NCBI GenBank assembly: GCA_900465665.1
Contig: UBJO01000026.1
Coordinates: 1-64,000, forward strand
DNA: 64,000 nucleotides
Origin: Hyphomicrobiales bacterium
GTDB lineage: Bacteria > Pseudomonadota > Alphaproteobacteria > Rhizobiales > Rhizobiaceae
Reading direction: 5' to 3'
In this document: positions 9,259 to 17,997 of the stretch, in pieces
Position numbering within the stretch: position 1 is the first letter of the stretch
How the letters are laid out: the number at the start of each line of letters is the position of its first letter
Notes under the pieces: model-generated
What the model was told of the DNA's origin: nothing
Databases searched by the model: none
Seen by the model: the letters and a program-made list of their open reading frames with translations, nothing else
Translations under genes and position numbers: made by a program

Positions 9259-9266
9259 CACGAGAG

Positions 9267-10013
9267 CTACGCTCGGTAGCCCAAACGCGCGGAAATCTGC
9301 TTTGCGGCGCTGACAACATGCGGGGCCAAGTGCTCTACATGGCTTGCGCCGAACCGCATTGACGGGCCTGAAATGCCGATAGCCGCGATAACGTTACCTT
9401 CCAAGGCAAAGATAGGAGCGGCTATCCCACTTACGCTGTCTCGATATTCAGCGTTGTTGACAGCGTAACCCTGCGAACGCACGCGTCCCAGTTCGCTATA
9501 GAGCTCATCCGCCGACTTCAGTGTGTTTTCGGTGTAAGGGATGAGATCGTTTGCAAACTGTTGGACGAGGTCTGACGGGTGGTACGCAAGAAGAACCTTC
9601 CCGGTCGCGACCGCATATGCAGGTGCGCGACCACCGACAGCGGAATACGCCCGCACAGGCTCGGGGCCGTCGATCTTGTCGACGTAGACAACCTCATCGC
9701 CGGCCAGGATTGAAAGATGCACAGTCTCGCGCGTCGCCAGCATCAGCCGTTCCATCACCTCGGGTGCTTCGCGCTTGAAATCCAAACGCGAGACCAGACG
9801 GGACCCAAGTTCCCAGACCTTGAGTGACAGTCGATATCTGCCGGTGCCGGCATCATGGAGAACATAACCCGCAGACTCGAGCGTTTTGAGAACACGGTGG
9901 GCATTGCTCTTCGTCAGCTCGAGCTCTGCCGCGAGGTCGGAAACGCCCCGTGCTGTGGCCCCTTGGCCGAGTGCCTCAATGACTTTGAGACCCTTGAGAA
10001 GCGTCTTGTCCAT
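9267..10013 (-). CDS. IclR-family transcriptional regulator
   Basis: This 248-residue DNA-binding protein has an N-terminal winged helix-turn-helix (SDLAAELELTKSNAHRVLKTL, about residues 25-45) and a C-terminal effector-binding domain with the family pattern AVATGKVLLAY and SGIAAPIFA...AAIGISGP. IclR proteins bind small organic acids or aromatic intermediates and act as dimers. It sits among catabolic genes and probably controls the neighbouring CoA-transferase and/or the monooxygenase-SnoaL genes. The target site is not identified. Confidence 0.92.
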   Translation of the reverse strand: MDKTLLKGLKVIEALGQGATARGVSDLAAELELTKSNAHRVLKTLESAGYVLHDAGTGRYRLSLKVWELGSRLVSRLDFKREAPEVMERLMLATRETVHLSILAGDEVVYVDKIDGPEPVRAYSAVGGRAPAYAVATGKVLLAYHPSDLVQQFANDLIPYTENTLKSADELYSELGRVRSQGYAVNNAEYRDSVSGIAAPIFALEGNVIAAIGISGPSMRFGASHVEHLAPHVVSAAKQISARLGYRA

Positions 10014-10097
10014 GAGAGGGCCGCGTTTCTAAATCGATTTGAGCTAGTTACATGAAGTTCCAGTGCTGGGCAAGAAAACGGGCGGATACTGTCGGGG

Positions 10098-11279
10098 TCA
10101 TCCACTTACCGACCGGCGGCTTTCGAGAATGGCGTCCTTGATTTCCGTTGTATGTTCCCCCAGCGCCGGCGGACGACGACGGACGGGAAGGTTCGAGCCG
10201 TTCATCAGAACCGGACTTGCGAACGTTCGGATAGGGTTACCAGATGGCATTTCCATTTCCTGCACCCAGCCCATCGCCTCAACCTGAGGGTCTGAAAGCG
10301 CGCTGTCGTAGTCGTTTATCGGCGCACAGGGCACGCCGGCCTTTCGGAAGAGTTCCAACCATTCCGCAGCGCTTTTCAGAGCAAATAGAGCTTCCAGCTC
10401 GTCCTTGAGCGCAACCTGATTATTCGCGCGCAACGACGTCGTAACGTACCGCGGATCAGATTTCAGTCCCGGCCGCTCAACAACGTCGCAGACGCTGGCC
10501 CAAAGCTTGTCGTTCCCTGCTGCCATGACGAAGTAGTCATCTGCTGCGCGGAATGCTTGGTAGGGGGCGTTCCGCGGATGAGCCGACCCGAGCTTCTTGG
10601 GTGCTCTGTTTGTCCCGAAGAACTCGGACGTCTGTAGCGCTGCCACGGCGAGCGTCGCTCCCAGCAGAGAGATGTCGATATGTGCGCCCATCCCGCTCTC
10701 TTCGGCCTTCCGCAAAGCGGACACGATCGAAAACGCCGCGTACAGGCCGGTGGAAAAGTCGCTGATCGGAACACCGCATTTTACCGGAGCTCCATCGGGC
10801 TCTCCTGTCACACTCATGACGCCACCGACCGCCTGAATGGTCACGTCGAAACCTCCCTCCTGTGATCTCGGCCCGACCTGACCAAATCCGGAGATTGAGC
10901 AATAGACCACCCTGGGATTGATGGCCTTGATATCCTCGTAGCCTAGCCCGTTCCTTCCCATGGCTCCGGGACGATTATTCTCAATCACGATGTCTGCCTC
11001 AGCGCAGAGGGCAATCGCCGTCGCTCGGTCGCTGGAAGATTTCAGATCGAGAGCAGCAGACCGCTTATTCCGATTGAGCGACGCAAAATTTTCGCTAAAG
11101 CCATCGGTGATAGGCGGCCATGCCCGTAAGCTGTCGCCTCCCGAAGGGTGTTCCACCTTCACCACCTCGGCTCCCATATCCGCAAGCAACATTCCGCAAA
11201 ATGGCCCCGCAGCGACCTGGCAGAATTCGACCACCCGAACCCCGGCGAGCGGCAGCTGATTTTCCGAAATCGTAGTCAT
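10098..11279 (-). CDS. Family III CoA-transferase (CaiB/BaiF)
   Basis: The 393-residue protein matches the class III CoA-transferase fold: N-terminal LAGVRVVEFCQVAAGPFCG, then LADMGAEVVKVEHPSGGD, and an NRNKRSAALDLKS segment. The catalytic aspartate of this family falls in the region YEDIKAINPRVVYCSISGFG...GGFDVTIQAVGG. It moves CoA between carboxylic acids. The ATG at 11279 is used because GGGAAC precedes it. It lies upstream of and parallel to the IclR gene. With the crotonase at 1534 it implies that part of this locus degrades a CoA-activated acid. Confidence 0.9.
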   Translation of the reverse strand: MTTISENQLPLAGVRVVEFCQVAAGPFCGMLLADMGAEVVKVEHPSGGDSLRAWPPITDGFSENFASLNRNKRSAALDLKSSSDRATAIALCAEADIVIENNRPGAMGRNGLGYEDIKAINPRVVYCSISGFGQVGPRSQEGGFDVTIQAVGGVMSVTGEPDGAPVKCGVPISDFSTGLYAAFSIVSALRKAEESGMGAHIDISLLGATLAVAALQTSEFFGTNRAPKKLGSAHPRNAPYQAFRAADDYFVMAAGNDKLWASVCDVVERPGLKSDPRYVTTSLRANNQVALKDELEALFALKSAAEWLELFRKAGVPCAPINDYDSALSDPQVEAMGWVQEMEMPSGNPIRTFASPVLMNGSNLPVRRRPPALGEHTTEIKDAILESRRSVSG

Positions 11280-11418
11280 CAAGTTCCCTTTCAGTCGTCT
11301 GCCTCGTCATCTCGCCCTGATCGCACTTGCGCATCCGAACCGACGCGGCCGCGTAAAGGCTCCCGCCCCCTTGAATGGAACGGTGTATCAATGAGAATTC
11401 GTGGTGCTATCGCGCGAA

Positions 11419-11721
11419 CTAAGCCCGCGCGTAATCTACTTGGAACCGTGCGGTTCGCAGGTCTTTGAGCTCATCGCGAATTTTCAGATGCGCGGGGTGA
11501 TCTGCGTAGGCCTTCAGGGAGTCGTGGTCCCGAAATTCAGAATAAAGGACTACGTCACAGGCATACGAGACCCGACTACAGTCTACGCCAATCTCCAGCG
11601 ATAGAAGTCCCGGGACGGTACCGACCAGACTTTCAAATTTCGCTTTGATTCCTTGGGCAATGACGTGTTTTTCTTCCGGCGTCGTGCCCTTCACGTTCCA
11701 CATCACAATGTGCTTGATCAT
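11419..11721 (-). CDS. Dabb-domain protein (stress-responsive A/B barrel), copy 1
   Basis: The 100-residue product begins MIKHIVMWNVKG and has the dimeric alpha-beta barrel pattern LLSLEIGVD...YACDVVLYSEF...YADHPAHLKI. GAGGGG precedes the ATG. Dabb proteins are small ferredoxin-like enzymes or binding proteins (for example polyketide cyclases); the role here is unknown. It is a clear paralogue of the protein at 29372-29671, with most of its length matching. Both lie at the start or side of catabolic operons, so they may handle the same intermediate. Confidence 0.85.
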   Translation of the reverse strand: MIKHIVMWNVKGTTPEEKHVIAQGIKAKFESLVGTVPGLLSLEIGVDCSRVSYACDVVLYSEFRDHDSLKAYADHPAHLKIRDELKDLRTARFQVDYARA

Positions 11722-11942
11722 CGATCCCCTCGTTGAAGCGATATCGTTCGGTGACCAAAATTTTAGATTGTGGAAGCGAAGGCTCAATCACGAAAATGTT
11801 CAAGATGGCCTTCATCGCCAGTGGGATAGTTGGCGGAATAGCTCCACGACTTTCCCGGAAATGGCGAAAGCCCGTTCGCCATTGAATGTAGTGCGTTGAC
11901 GGGACGACTTACGAAACGGCAGTTTCGCGTTCATGCTAGGTG

Positions 11943-12835
11943 TCAATGCGAACGAGGCGTGCTGACGAGCAGGGCAGCAGCTTCGTTTGCCTTATTTATA
12001 GACGCCTCGACGGAGGCCCCTGGGAAAGGTGGGCAGCAAGGACACCGGTGAACTCATCTCCTGCCCCATGGGTACTCACGAGCTTGACCGGGATTGCCTG
12101 AATAGCCTCTTCGTTGCGTCCGTGTTGTCCGCGTTCGACGAATGCAACCCCCCTCTCCGCCGGCGGTCACAATGGCCACAGGATAACTCTCGGCAAGAAT
12201 ACGAGCGGCTTCCAGAGCGGCATCCAGCGTCTCGACACTCGGGATAGATGCGAGTGCTTCGGCCTCTACGGCATTGACGACGACCACATCTACCAACGCC
12301 GTCAGTTGTTCGGATGGGGTGCGCGCTGGAGCGGCGTTGAGGACAACCGTCCCGCCGGCCTTCTTCATTGCTGCGGCGGCAGCGACATTGGCTTCATCGG
12401 GAACTTCATTCTGAAGAACAAGAACAGCCTGCTCGGTGAAGATGGCGGAAGCATCCGCGACGTCCCGCTCTCCAAGCTGGAGATTGGTTCCGGATACGAA
12501 AACCGCGCCGTAATCGCCTTCAGAATCGAAGATCGCAACGCTCATGCCGGAGGCGGCCCCCTCAATGGTCCGGACATACCGGTGGTCGACTCCATGACCT
12601 TCAAGATTGGTGAGAAGCGCGCGACCGGATTCATCTTCGGCGGCTGCACCGATCATCGCAGTCAGAGCGCCGTTTTTGGCGGCCGACACTGCCTGGTTGC
12701 CGCCCTTCCCGCCGCACTTAGGATACCATGCCGAGCCAGCTACCGTCTCGCCTTTACGGGGACGGTGAGGTCACTCCATGATGATGTCGTAATTGAGGCT
12801 GCTGAAGATGACGACGGTGGGAGTATTCGATGTCT
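11943..12835 (-). pseudogene. Ribokinase-like (PfkB) gene, inactivated
   Basis: Translation shows a ribokinase-family sugar kinase broken in several places. The start region (VVIFSSLNYDIIME) runs into an in-frame TGA before PHRPRKGETVAGSAW and the sugar-binding CGGKGGNQAV motif. Near 12148-12153 a run of six C (G on the coding strand) shifts the frame; with five, VAFVERGQHGRNEEAIQA and the catalytic THGAGDEFTG follow. A further one-base loss after VLAAHLSQG is needed to read ASVEASINKANEAAALLV to the end. One nonsense codon and two frameshifts argue for decay rather than a single read error. No good start codon remains. Confidence 0.75.
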
Positions 12836-12911
12836 TCGGTAATCAAATTGACCTTCAATCAGTTCCGAAGCAGACGGGCGATCCGGCTTTCTACCAATCT
12901 TCTCATTTGGC

Positions 12912-12926
12912 GGGAAAATGTTTCCC
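12912..12926. promoter_or_regulatory. GGGAAA-ATG-TTTCCC palindrome upstream of a TIM-barrel gene
   Basis: A perfect 6-3-6 inverted repeat lies about 118 bp upstream of the start at 13044. Its half-sites resemble the ends of the 34-bp motif near 29.9 and 31.2 kb, but the spacing differs, so membership of the same regulon is only possible. Confidence 0.35.
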
Positions 12927-13043
12927 TTCAGCTCTCCTTTCTTGCTAGCGAACGCAATGCCATGATCTTGCCCGAACATTAATCGGAGCATCTCGATGCC
13001 AAATCGCTCGGCTGCGCCTTCAATGAGTTCATAGGGAGCTGAA

Positions 13044-13898
13044 ATGAATTTCGACCGACATCAACGGGTACTTTGGCTGTCCCAGGTACGCTCTGTGCCC
13101 TACCGCGAACGGGTCGAGCTAGCCGCGAAACACGGCTACGGGACCATAAGCACGTCGCCTGCAGACTACGACCGCACCCGCGAGAGCGGTCTTACACTAG
13201 CCGAGATCAAGAGCATCGCCGCCGACAACGAGGTCAAGCTCAGCTACCTCGATCCAATGGTCTTTTGGGTGCCCGACGGGCTGCCTAGTGAAGGCGACGA
13301 AGACTTGATCACCTACCTCAACCGTACGCCCGACGAATTCTTCCGGATCGCCGGCGAGCTCGAAGTGGACCGCATCCACCTCATCGGGTCCTTCGCCGAA
13401 GGCCGGTACTCGATCGCGGAACTCACGGACTACTACGGCCAGACCTGCCAGCGCGCTGCGTCTTACGGCTTGAAGTGCCTGATCGAGGCAATGCCGCTGT
13501 GGGGGCTTAGGAAGGTCGAAGAAGTGGTCCAGATCGTCCGCGATGCAAATCAGCCGAACAGCGGCATCATTTTCGACACCTGGCATTACACTCGCGCCGG
13601 GCGCAACGACAAGATCATCGCAGATATCCCGGTCGGCATGATCGATACAGTTCAGATCGCCGATGGCTCGAAAGAGGCCCCTGTTGGACGACCCAACGTC
13701 GTCGACTGCCTCTACCACCGAGTACCAATTGGAAACGGTCAGATCGCAAACAAAGAAATCCTGGAGGTTCTGCGCGACCACGGTCACATGACCAGCGTCG
13801 GTCCTGAGATTTTCTCGTCGGAGCTAGACAAGCTGCCAGGCGACGAGATCATGAAGCAAATCCAGCCAGGCTTCGAAGCGATCCTGAAAGCGCTGTAA
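13044..13898 (+). CDS. Sugar phosphate isomerase/epimerase-like TIM barrel, copy 1
   Basis: The 284-residue protein belongs to the xylose-isomerase-like / AP endonuclease 2 superfamily, which includes IolE inosose dehydratase, IolI, hydroxypyruvate isomerase and C-glycoside lyases. Metal-ligand candidates are the glutamate in CLIEAMPLWG, the aspartate and histidine in IIFDTWHYTRAG, and the glutamate in VGPEIFS. It is likely cytoplasmic and acts on a keto sugar or cyclitol. A strong terminator follows directly. The protein at 19635-20519 is a more distant member of the same superfamily. Confidence 0.85.
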   Translation: MNFDRHQRVLWLSQVRSVPYRERVELAAKHGYGTISTSPADYDRTRESGLTLAEIKSIAADNEVKLSYLDPMVFWVPDGLPSEGDEDLITYLNRTPDEFFRIAGELEVDRIHLIGSFAEGRYSIAELTDYYGQTCQRAASYGLKCLIEAMPLWGLRKVEEVVQIVRDANQPNSGIIFDTWHYTRAGRNDKIIADIPVGMIDTVQIADGSKEAPVGRPNVVDCLYHRVPIGNGQIANKEILEVLRDHGHMTSVGPEIFSSELDKLPGDEIMKQIQPGFEAILKAL

Positions 13899-13903
13899 CT
13901 AGA

Positions 13904-13928
13904 AAGGGCCGGCGTTTCGCCGGCCCTT
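13904..13928. terminator. Perfect hairpin between convergent genes
   Basis: An 11-bp perfect stem with a 3-nt loop (AAGGGCCGGCG...CGCCGGCCCTT) lies between the stop of the TIM-barrel gene and the stop of the convergent dehydrogenase. The stem ends in A and T pairs on both strands, so it may serve both genes. Confidence 0.85.
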
Positions 13929-13933
13929 CGTTC

Positions 13934-14962
13934 TCACTCTCCCGCGAATTCGATAAGAAACTTGGGCTGGCGGCGGCCCGACATCGTCATCTTCCCGAAC
14001 ATTTCGGCTGCCTGTTCAACAGTGCCGACTTGGGCAACGATTTTCGTAGGGTCCACCTTTCCGCTCGCGAAAAGATCAACGGTTGCTCCGTAGTAGTCGA
14101 TGCCATGCAAGATACCATGGACGGTGATATCCTTGAGAGCTACCTCGGTCTGGCTGAGATCGGTGGAGCTTCCCGACGGCAACCCGATCAAGGCTATCCT
14201 GCCACCCAGGTCCGACACTCGAACAGCGAGACTGAGCGCCGACTTGACGCCCGAGGCTTCGATAACCACGTCGTAGCTGTTGGCAAGAGCCTCATCCGGA
14301 CGCAATACTCGATCCGCGCCAAGCTCTGAGGCGAATTCGAGCTCGGATTCCGCGACCCCGATCACATCCACCGACTTGGCCGTGAGTTTCGCTATCAGCA
14401 CGCTGAGGAGACCAAGCGTTCCCGTACCGATCACGGCGACCCGGTCAGTCTTGTTGACCGCCGTTCTTTCGCAAGCGTTGTAGGCGGTCACGGTTGGTTC
14501 GGTCAGCGTAGCCGCCTTGAGAGAAAGGCTGTCAGGCACGACCGTTACTGCATATTCCGGAACCGCGACGTATTCAGCTGCTGCTCCCTGAATGTAGCGA
14601 AGTCCCACCTCCTTTAGATCGCGGCAGAGGTTTCGTCGGCCGCGCTGGCAGTTGTCGCATTTCTGGCATGGTACCATGCAGTGGCCGACCACTCTCGTTC
14701 CGACTGGTGTTGTGACACCCTCCCCGACCGACACAACGGTCCCGGTGTATTCGTGACCAAAGACAAATGGGCAGGACAGGAAGCCCTGATCCAAGAAGAA
14801 GCTATTGCCATGGTAGAGATGGAGGTCGGTTCCGCAGATGCCGACGAATGCCGTCTTGACCACTATCTCGCCGGCCTTCGGCTCTGGCACTCGGAGCTCG
14901 CTGACAACCAAGTCGGCCTTTCCCCGCACCTGCAGGGCGTTCATAGTGGTATGTGCGTTCAT
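13934..14962 (-). CDS. Zinc-dependent alcohol/polyol dehydrogenase (MDR)
   Basis: The 342-residue medium-chain dehydrogenase has the catalytic zinc motifs CGTDLHLYHG and GHEYTGTVVSVGEGV. It has a complete structural zinc lobe CQKCDNCQRGRRNLC and a nucleotide site GTGTLGLLS. AGGGAG lies 9 bases before the ATG at 14962. It would oxidise a secondary alcohol or sugar alcohol with NAD(P). It converges on the TIM-barrel gene and shares its terminator. The substrate cannot be named. Confidence 0.9.
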   Translation of the reverse strand: MNAHTTMNALQVRGKADLVVSELRVPEPKAGEIVVKTAFVGICGTDLHLYHGNSFFLDQGFLSCPFVFGHEYTGTVVSVGEGVTTPVGTRVVGHCMVPCQKCDNCQRGRRNLCRDLKEVGLRYIQGAAAEYVAVPEYAVTVVPDSLSLKAATLTEPTVTAYNACERTAVNKTDRVAVIGTGTLGLLSVLIAKLTAKSVDVIGVAESELEFASELGADRVLRPDEALANSYDVVIEASGVKSALSLAVRVSDLGGRIALIGLPSGSSTDLSQTEVALKDITVHGILHGIDYYGATVDLFASGKVDPTKIVAQVGTVEQAAEMFGKMTMSGRRQPKFLIEFAGE

Positions 14963-15267
14963 CTCGACAATCTCCCTGTGCACGAAACGTGGTCAACGGA
15001 CCAGACAACACACTATCGATTTGGGGACAGGGAAAAAGCGGCGGGGTGCAAAACACTTTGCCACCCAATGAGAATATTCCTCTTGAAAGGCCGGGAAGGA
15101 AGGTCTCTTAGGTTGACGGAGAAAACAGAACTGAGGTCGCCATGGCTCAGTCTTGTTGAATCTGCTGCGGTCTAGGTGGGGTATGAAGCGCTGGCAGCCG
15201 CCGCTGCAGAAGCTGGTTGATTGGACAGAACCACTTCGTTATGGGCCAGCTGCCTACGAGGGCTCCC
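14963..15267. other. Intergenic region, promoter of the dehydrogenase
   Basis: About 300 bases separate the start of the dehydrogenase from the stop of the DUF4145 gene. The promoter of the dehydrogenase must be here. The only frame of note is a 31-codon ORF starting at 15183 after GGTGGGG. It runs into the neighbouring gene and resembles nothing I know, so it is not annotated as a gene. Confidence 0.5.
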
Positions 15268-15966
15268 TCACTGCTTAAACGCTTGATTGGCCTTTTTGAT
15301 CACGGCAGCCTGGCGAGAGGGACCGTTGTACAGCTTCTCAAGCAATAGATTGACGATGCTGATCCCCGCCACCATTTCATTGCGGTTCATCGCTATGCGT
15401 TCGTGTGCGCCCGCGTTGCCCTTATCTCTAATCTTGTGAAGCAGAGCCAACTGCACCTCGTCTACATGGCCCTTCGCATGGAGGTCTTCGATCTTTTTCT
15501 GCAGATTGCGACCAGCACATTTAGTGTCGTTTACGATGAACTCGACCACCATTCTGAGCGCTACCGTCGCCAACTTGAGCTTGCTGCCAGCGAGCGCGTA
15601 CAGCATCTCGTCGATCAACTCGTTCAGATCGGCTGGCGTAAAGTCAGTGTCAAACGCGAAATCGGCAGAAGAAGGCGGCGGATATTGAACTTCGCTAGGG
15701 ATGAGAAAGATGTGCCCCTCGGAATCGTGGTCATACTCCTCGCTGAAGTATGACGTCTTCTCGAAACAAACCTCGTCGCATGCTCCGCACCGATAGAGCG
15801 AGAAGTTGGTCGAGCCGTAAATCGCCCCCTCATCTTGGGACCAGTTTCCAACGCATTGGGCCTCAAGGGTGTGGATCGTCTGCCGCCGACAATCATTGCA
15901 CTGAAGTCGCTTGCGGTTAGCAAGTTCATCATTTCGCTTGAACGTGTCGAACACTGGGTTCCCCAT
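15268..15966 (-). CDS. DUF4145-type protein with N-terminal zinc ribbon
   Basis: The 232-residue product has two CxxC knuckles (QCNDCRR and YRCGACDE) forming a probable zinc ribbon. A helical domain follows, ending in LLHKIRDKGNAGAHE, the typical DUF4145 motif of HEPN-like folds. Such proteins are found as stand-alone genes or attached to restriction and defence enzymes; their activity is poorly known. I take the ATG at 15966. It has no functional link to the surrounding catabolic genes and looks like cargo inserted between them. Confidence 0.75.
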   Translation of the reverse strand: MGNPVFDTFKRNDELANRKRLQCNDCRRQTIHTLEAQCVGNWSQDEGAIYGSTNFSLYRCGACDEVCFEKTSYFSEEYDHDSEGHIFLIPSEVQYPPPSSADFAFDTDFTPADLNELIDEMLYALAGSKLKLATVALRMVVEFIVNDTKCAGRNLQKKIEDLHAKGHVDEVQLALLHKIRDKGNAGAHERIAMNRNEMVAGISIVNLLLEKLYNGPSRQAAVIKKANQAFKQ

Positions 15967-16056
15967 CATTATCAGACGAGTGTTTTGCCCGACACAATCG
16001 ATGATTCGCAATTGTCGTGCTGCTCGTGGCAGCGACGCGGTACAGAAATCCACCTG

Positions 16057-16084
16057 GCGACGGTCGGTACACGGCGACCGTCGC
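16057..16084. terminator. Hairpin after pcaF
   Basis: GCGACGGTC at 16057-16065 pairs perfectly with GACCGTCGC at 16076-16084, just downstream of the pcaF stop. There is no clear U-tract, so this may be a weak or Rho-assisted terminator of the pcaIJF operon. Confidence 0.45.
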
Positions 16085-16092
16085 GGATTCCA

Positions 16093-17298
16093 CTAAACCC
16101 TCTCCAAAGCCACCGCGATCCCCTGTCCGACCCCAATGCACATGGTGGCCAGAGCATACTTTCCGCCGTTCAACGACAGTTCCAGCGCGGCCGTACCCGC
16201 GATACGCGCTCCGGACATGCCAAGAGGATGACCGAGAGCGATCGCGCCTCCATTGGGGTTGATGTGCTCCGCGTCCTCGGCGAGACCAAGTTCACGGAGC
16301 ACAGCGATGCCTTGGGAGGCAAAGGCTTCGTTGAGTTCGACGACATCGAAATCGGACGGCGACATCTTGATCCGAGCGCAAAGCTTCTGCGTCGCGGGTG
16401 CGGGACCGATCCCCATGACCCGTGGCGGGACGCCTGCGGTCGCGCCTCCGATAATACGAGCTATTGGCGTCAGGCCATATTTCTTTGCAGCGGCTTCGGA
16501 AGCGATGATGAGTGCAGCAGCCCCGTCGTTCACGCCGGACGCATTGCCCGCCGTGACAGTCGCTCCATCCATCTTGTTGATGACATTGAGCTTGGCCAGC
16601 GTCTCGATGGAGGTCGCACGCGGGTGCTCGTCCTTCGTCACTACAATGGCGTCGCCCTTCCTCTGGGGAATTGTTACCGAAGTGATTTCCTTGGCCAGAC
16701 GGCCGCTTGCCTGCGCCGCGGCTGCCTTCGCCTGCGAGCGCACTGCAAACGCGTCTTGGTCTTCGCGAGAGACCTTATAGTCGATAGCGACGTTGTCGCC
16801 GGTCTCGGGCATGGAATCGACGCCATACTGCTTCTTCATGAGCGGATTGACGAAGCGCCAGCCGATGGTGGTGTCATGGATTTCGGCACTGCGCGAGAAA
16901 GCCGTCTCCGCTTTGGGCAGCACGAACGGAGCGCGAGACATGCTCTCGACGCCGCCGGCGATCATCAATTCGGCCTCACCTGATTTGATGGCACGAGCTG
17001 CCGTGATCACTGCGTCCATTCCGGACCCGCAAAGCCGGTTCATCGTAGTGCCCGGGACAGACACCGGCAGGCCTGCAAGCAGCGAAGACATGCGGGCAAC
17101 GTTGCGGTTATCCTCGCCGGCCTGATTGGCGCAGCCGAAGATCACATCACCGATCGCTTCCCAATCAACGGAGGCGTTGCGCTCCATGAGGGCCTTGAGT
17201 GGGATAGCCCCGAGGTCATCGGCACGAACGGAGGCTAGTGCACCGCCGAAGCGGCCAATCGGCGTGCGGATGTAATCGCAGATGAATGCATCAGTCAT
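16093..17298 (-). CDS. pcaF: 3-oxoadipyl-CoA thiolase
   Basis: The 401-residue thiolase cleaves 3-oxoadipyl-CoA with CoA to succinyl-CoA and acetyl-CoA, the last step of the beta-ketoadipate pathway. The active-site residues are visible: C90 in NRLCGSG, H357 in GHPLG and C387 in CIGVGQG. The assignment as pcaF rather than a general thiolase rests on overall sequence and on the adjoining pcaIJ genes, 9 bp upstream. The ATG at 17298 follows GAGG. The protein is cytoplasmic and tetrameric in known relatives. Confidence 0.93.
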   Translation of the reverse strand: MTDAFICDYIRTPIGRFGGALASVRADDLGAIPLKALMERNASVDWEAIGDVIFGCANQAGEDNRNVARMSSLLAGLPVSVPGTTMNRLCGSGMDAVITAARAIKSGEAELMIAGGVESMSRAPFVLPKAETAFSRSAEIHDTTIGWRFVNPLMKKQYGVDSMPETGDNVAIDYKVSREDQDAFAVRSQAKAAAAQASGRLAKEITSVTIPQRKGDAIVVTKDEHPRATSIETLAKLNVINKMDGATVTAGNASGVNDGAAALIIASEAAAKKYGLTPIARIIGGATAGVPPRVMGIGPAPATQKLCARIKMSPSDFDVVELNEAFASQGIAVLRELGLAEDAEHINPNGGAIALGHPLGMSGARIAGTAALELSLNGGKYALATMCIGVGQGIAVALERV

Positions 17299-17307
17299 GA
17301 TCAATCC

Positions 17308-17997
17308 TCAAAGGGTAGGAACGACAAGATCGGCGACCTGCCCGTCGATATGAAGCTTCGCGCCCGTCATGGCCTGGAGCTCGTCGACAGTCATTGTCGG
17401 CAACATTTCACGCAGCACGAAGTGCTTGTCCTTGATGTCGATAACAGCGTGGCTCGTGTAGACGCGGGTAATGCACGCGACGCCCGTAAGCGGGAACGTG
17501 CATTTTTCGACCAGCTTCGGCTCACCGTTCTTTGTCACGTGTTCAGTGATTACCGACACCTGCTTCGCGCCGTGAACGAGGTCCATTGCGCCGCCAACGG
17601 CAGGAACGCCCTTCGAGCCAACGCGCCAGTTTGCAAGGTCACCGCTCTCCGCGACCTGGAGTGCTCCCAGGATTGCCACGTCAAGATGGCCACCCCGGAC
17701 CATCGCGAAGCTGTCGGCGTGATGGAAGAAGGCGGCACCCGGCTTCAACGTCACGGCCTTCTTGCCCGCATTGATAAGGTCCCAGTCTTCCTCACCCTCA
17801 GCCGGCGATTCTCCGAAATTGAGGATGCCGTTCTCCGTGTGGAAGATCGCCTGCCGGCCGGGAGGCTGGTAACGAGCGACCATTTCCGGGAAGCCAATCC
17901 CGAGATTGACATAGGCTCCGTCGGCAATGTCCTGGGCAGCGCGCCAGGCGATCTGCGCGTTGGTTAGCTTGATATCTTCGCGGACGTTGATGGTCAT
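17308..17997 (-). CDS. pcaJ: 3-oxoadipate CoA-transferase, subunit B
   Basis: The 229-residue beta subunit carries the catalytic glutamate E55 in the HTENGILNFG motif and the family start NLGIGFPEMVARY. With PcaI it transfers CoA from succinyl-CoA to 3-oxoadipate. Its start overlaps the pcaI stop as ATGA. In this locus the 3-oxoadipate would come from maleylacetate reductase (23284-24354). Confidence 0.95.
   Translation of the reverse strand: MTINVREDIKLTNAQIAWRAAQDIADGAYVNLGIGFPEMVARYQPPGRQAIFHTENGILNFGESPAEGEEDWDLINAGKKAVTLKPGAAFFHHADSFAMVRGGHLDVAILGALQVAESGDLANWRVGSKGVPAVGGAMDLVHGAKQVSVITEHVTKNGEPKLVEKCTFPLTGVACITRVYTSHAVIDIKDKHFVLREMLPTMTVDELQAMTGAKLHIDGQVADLVVPTL

Noticed and set aside
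15183-15278. 31-codon ORF after GGTGGGG
   Set aside because: It overlaps the DUF4145 gene and has no recognisable features, so it is likely chance.
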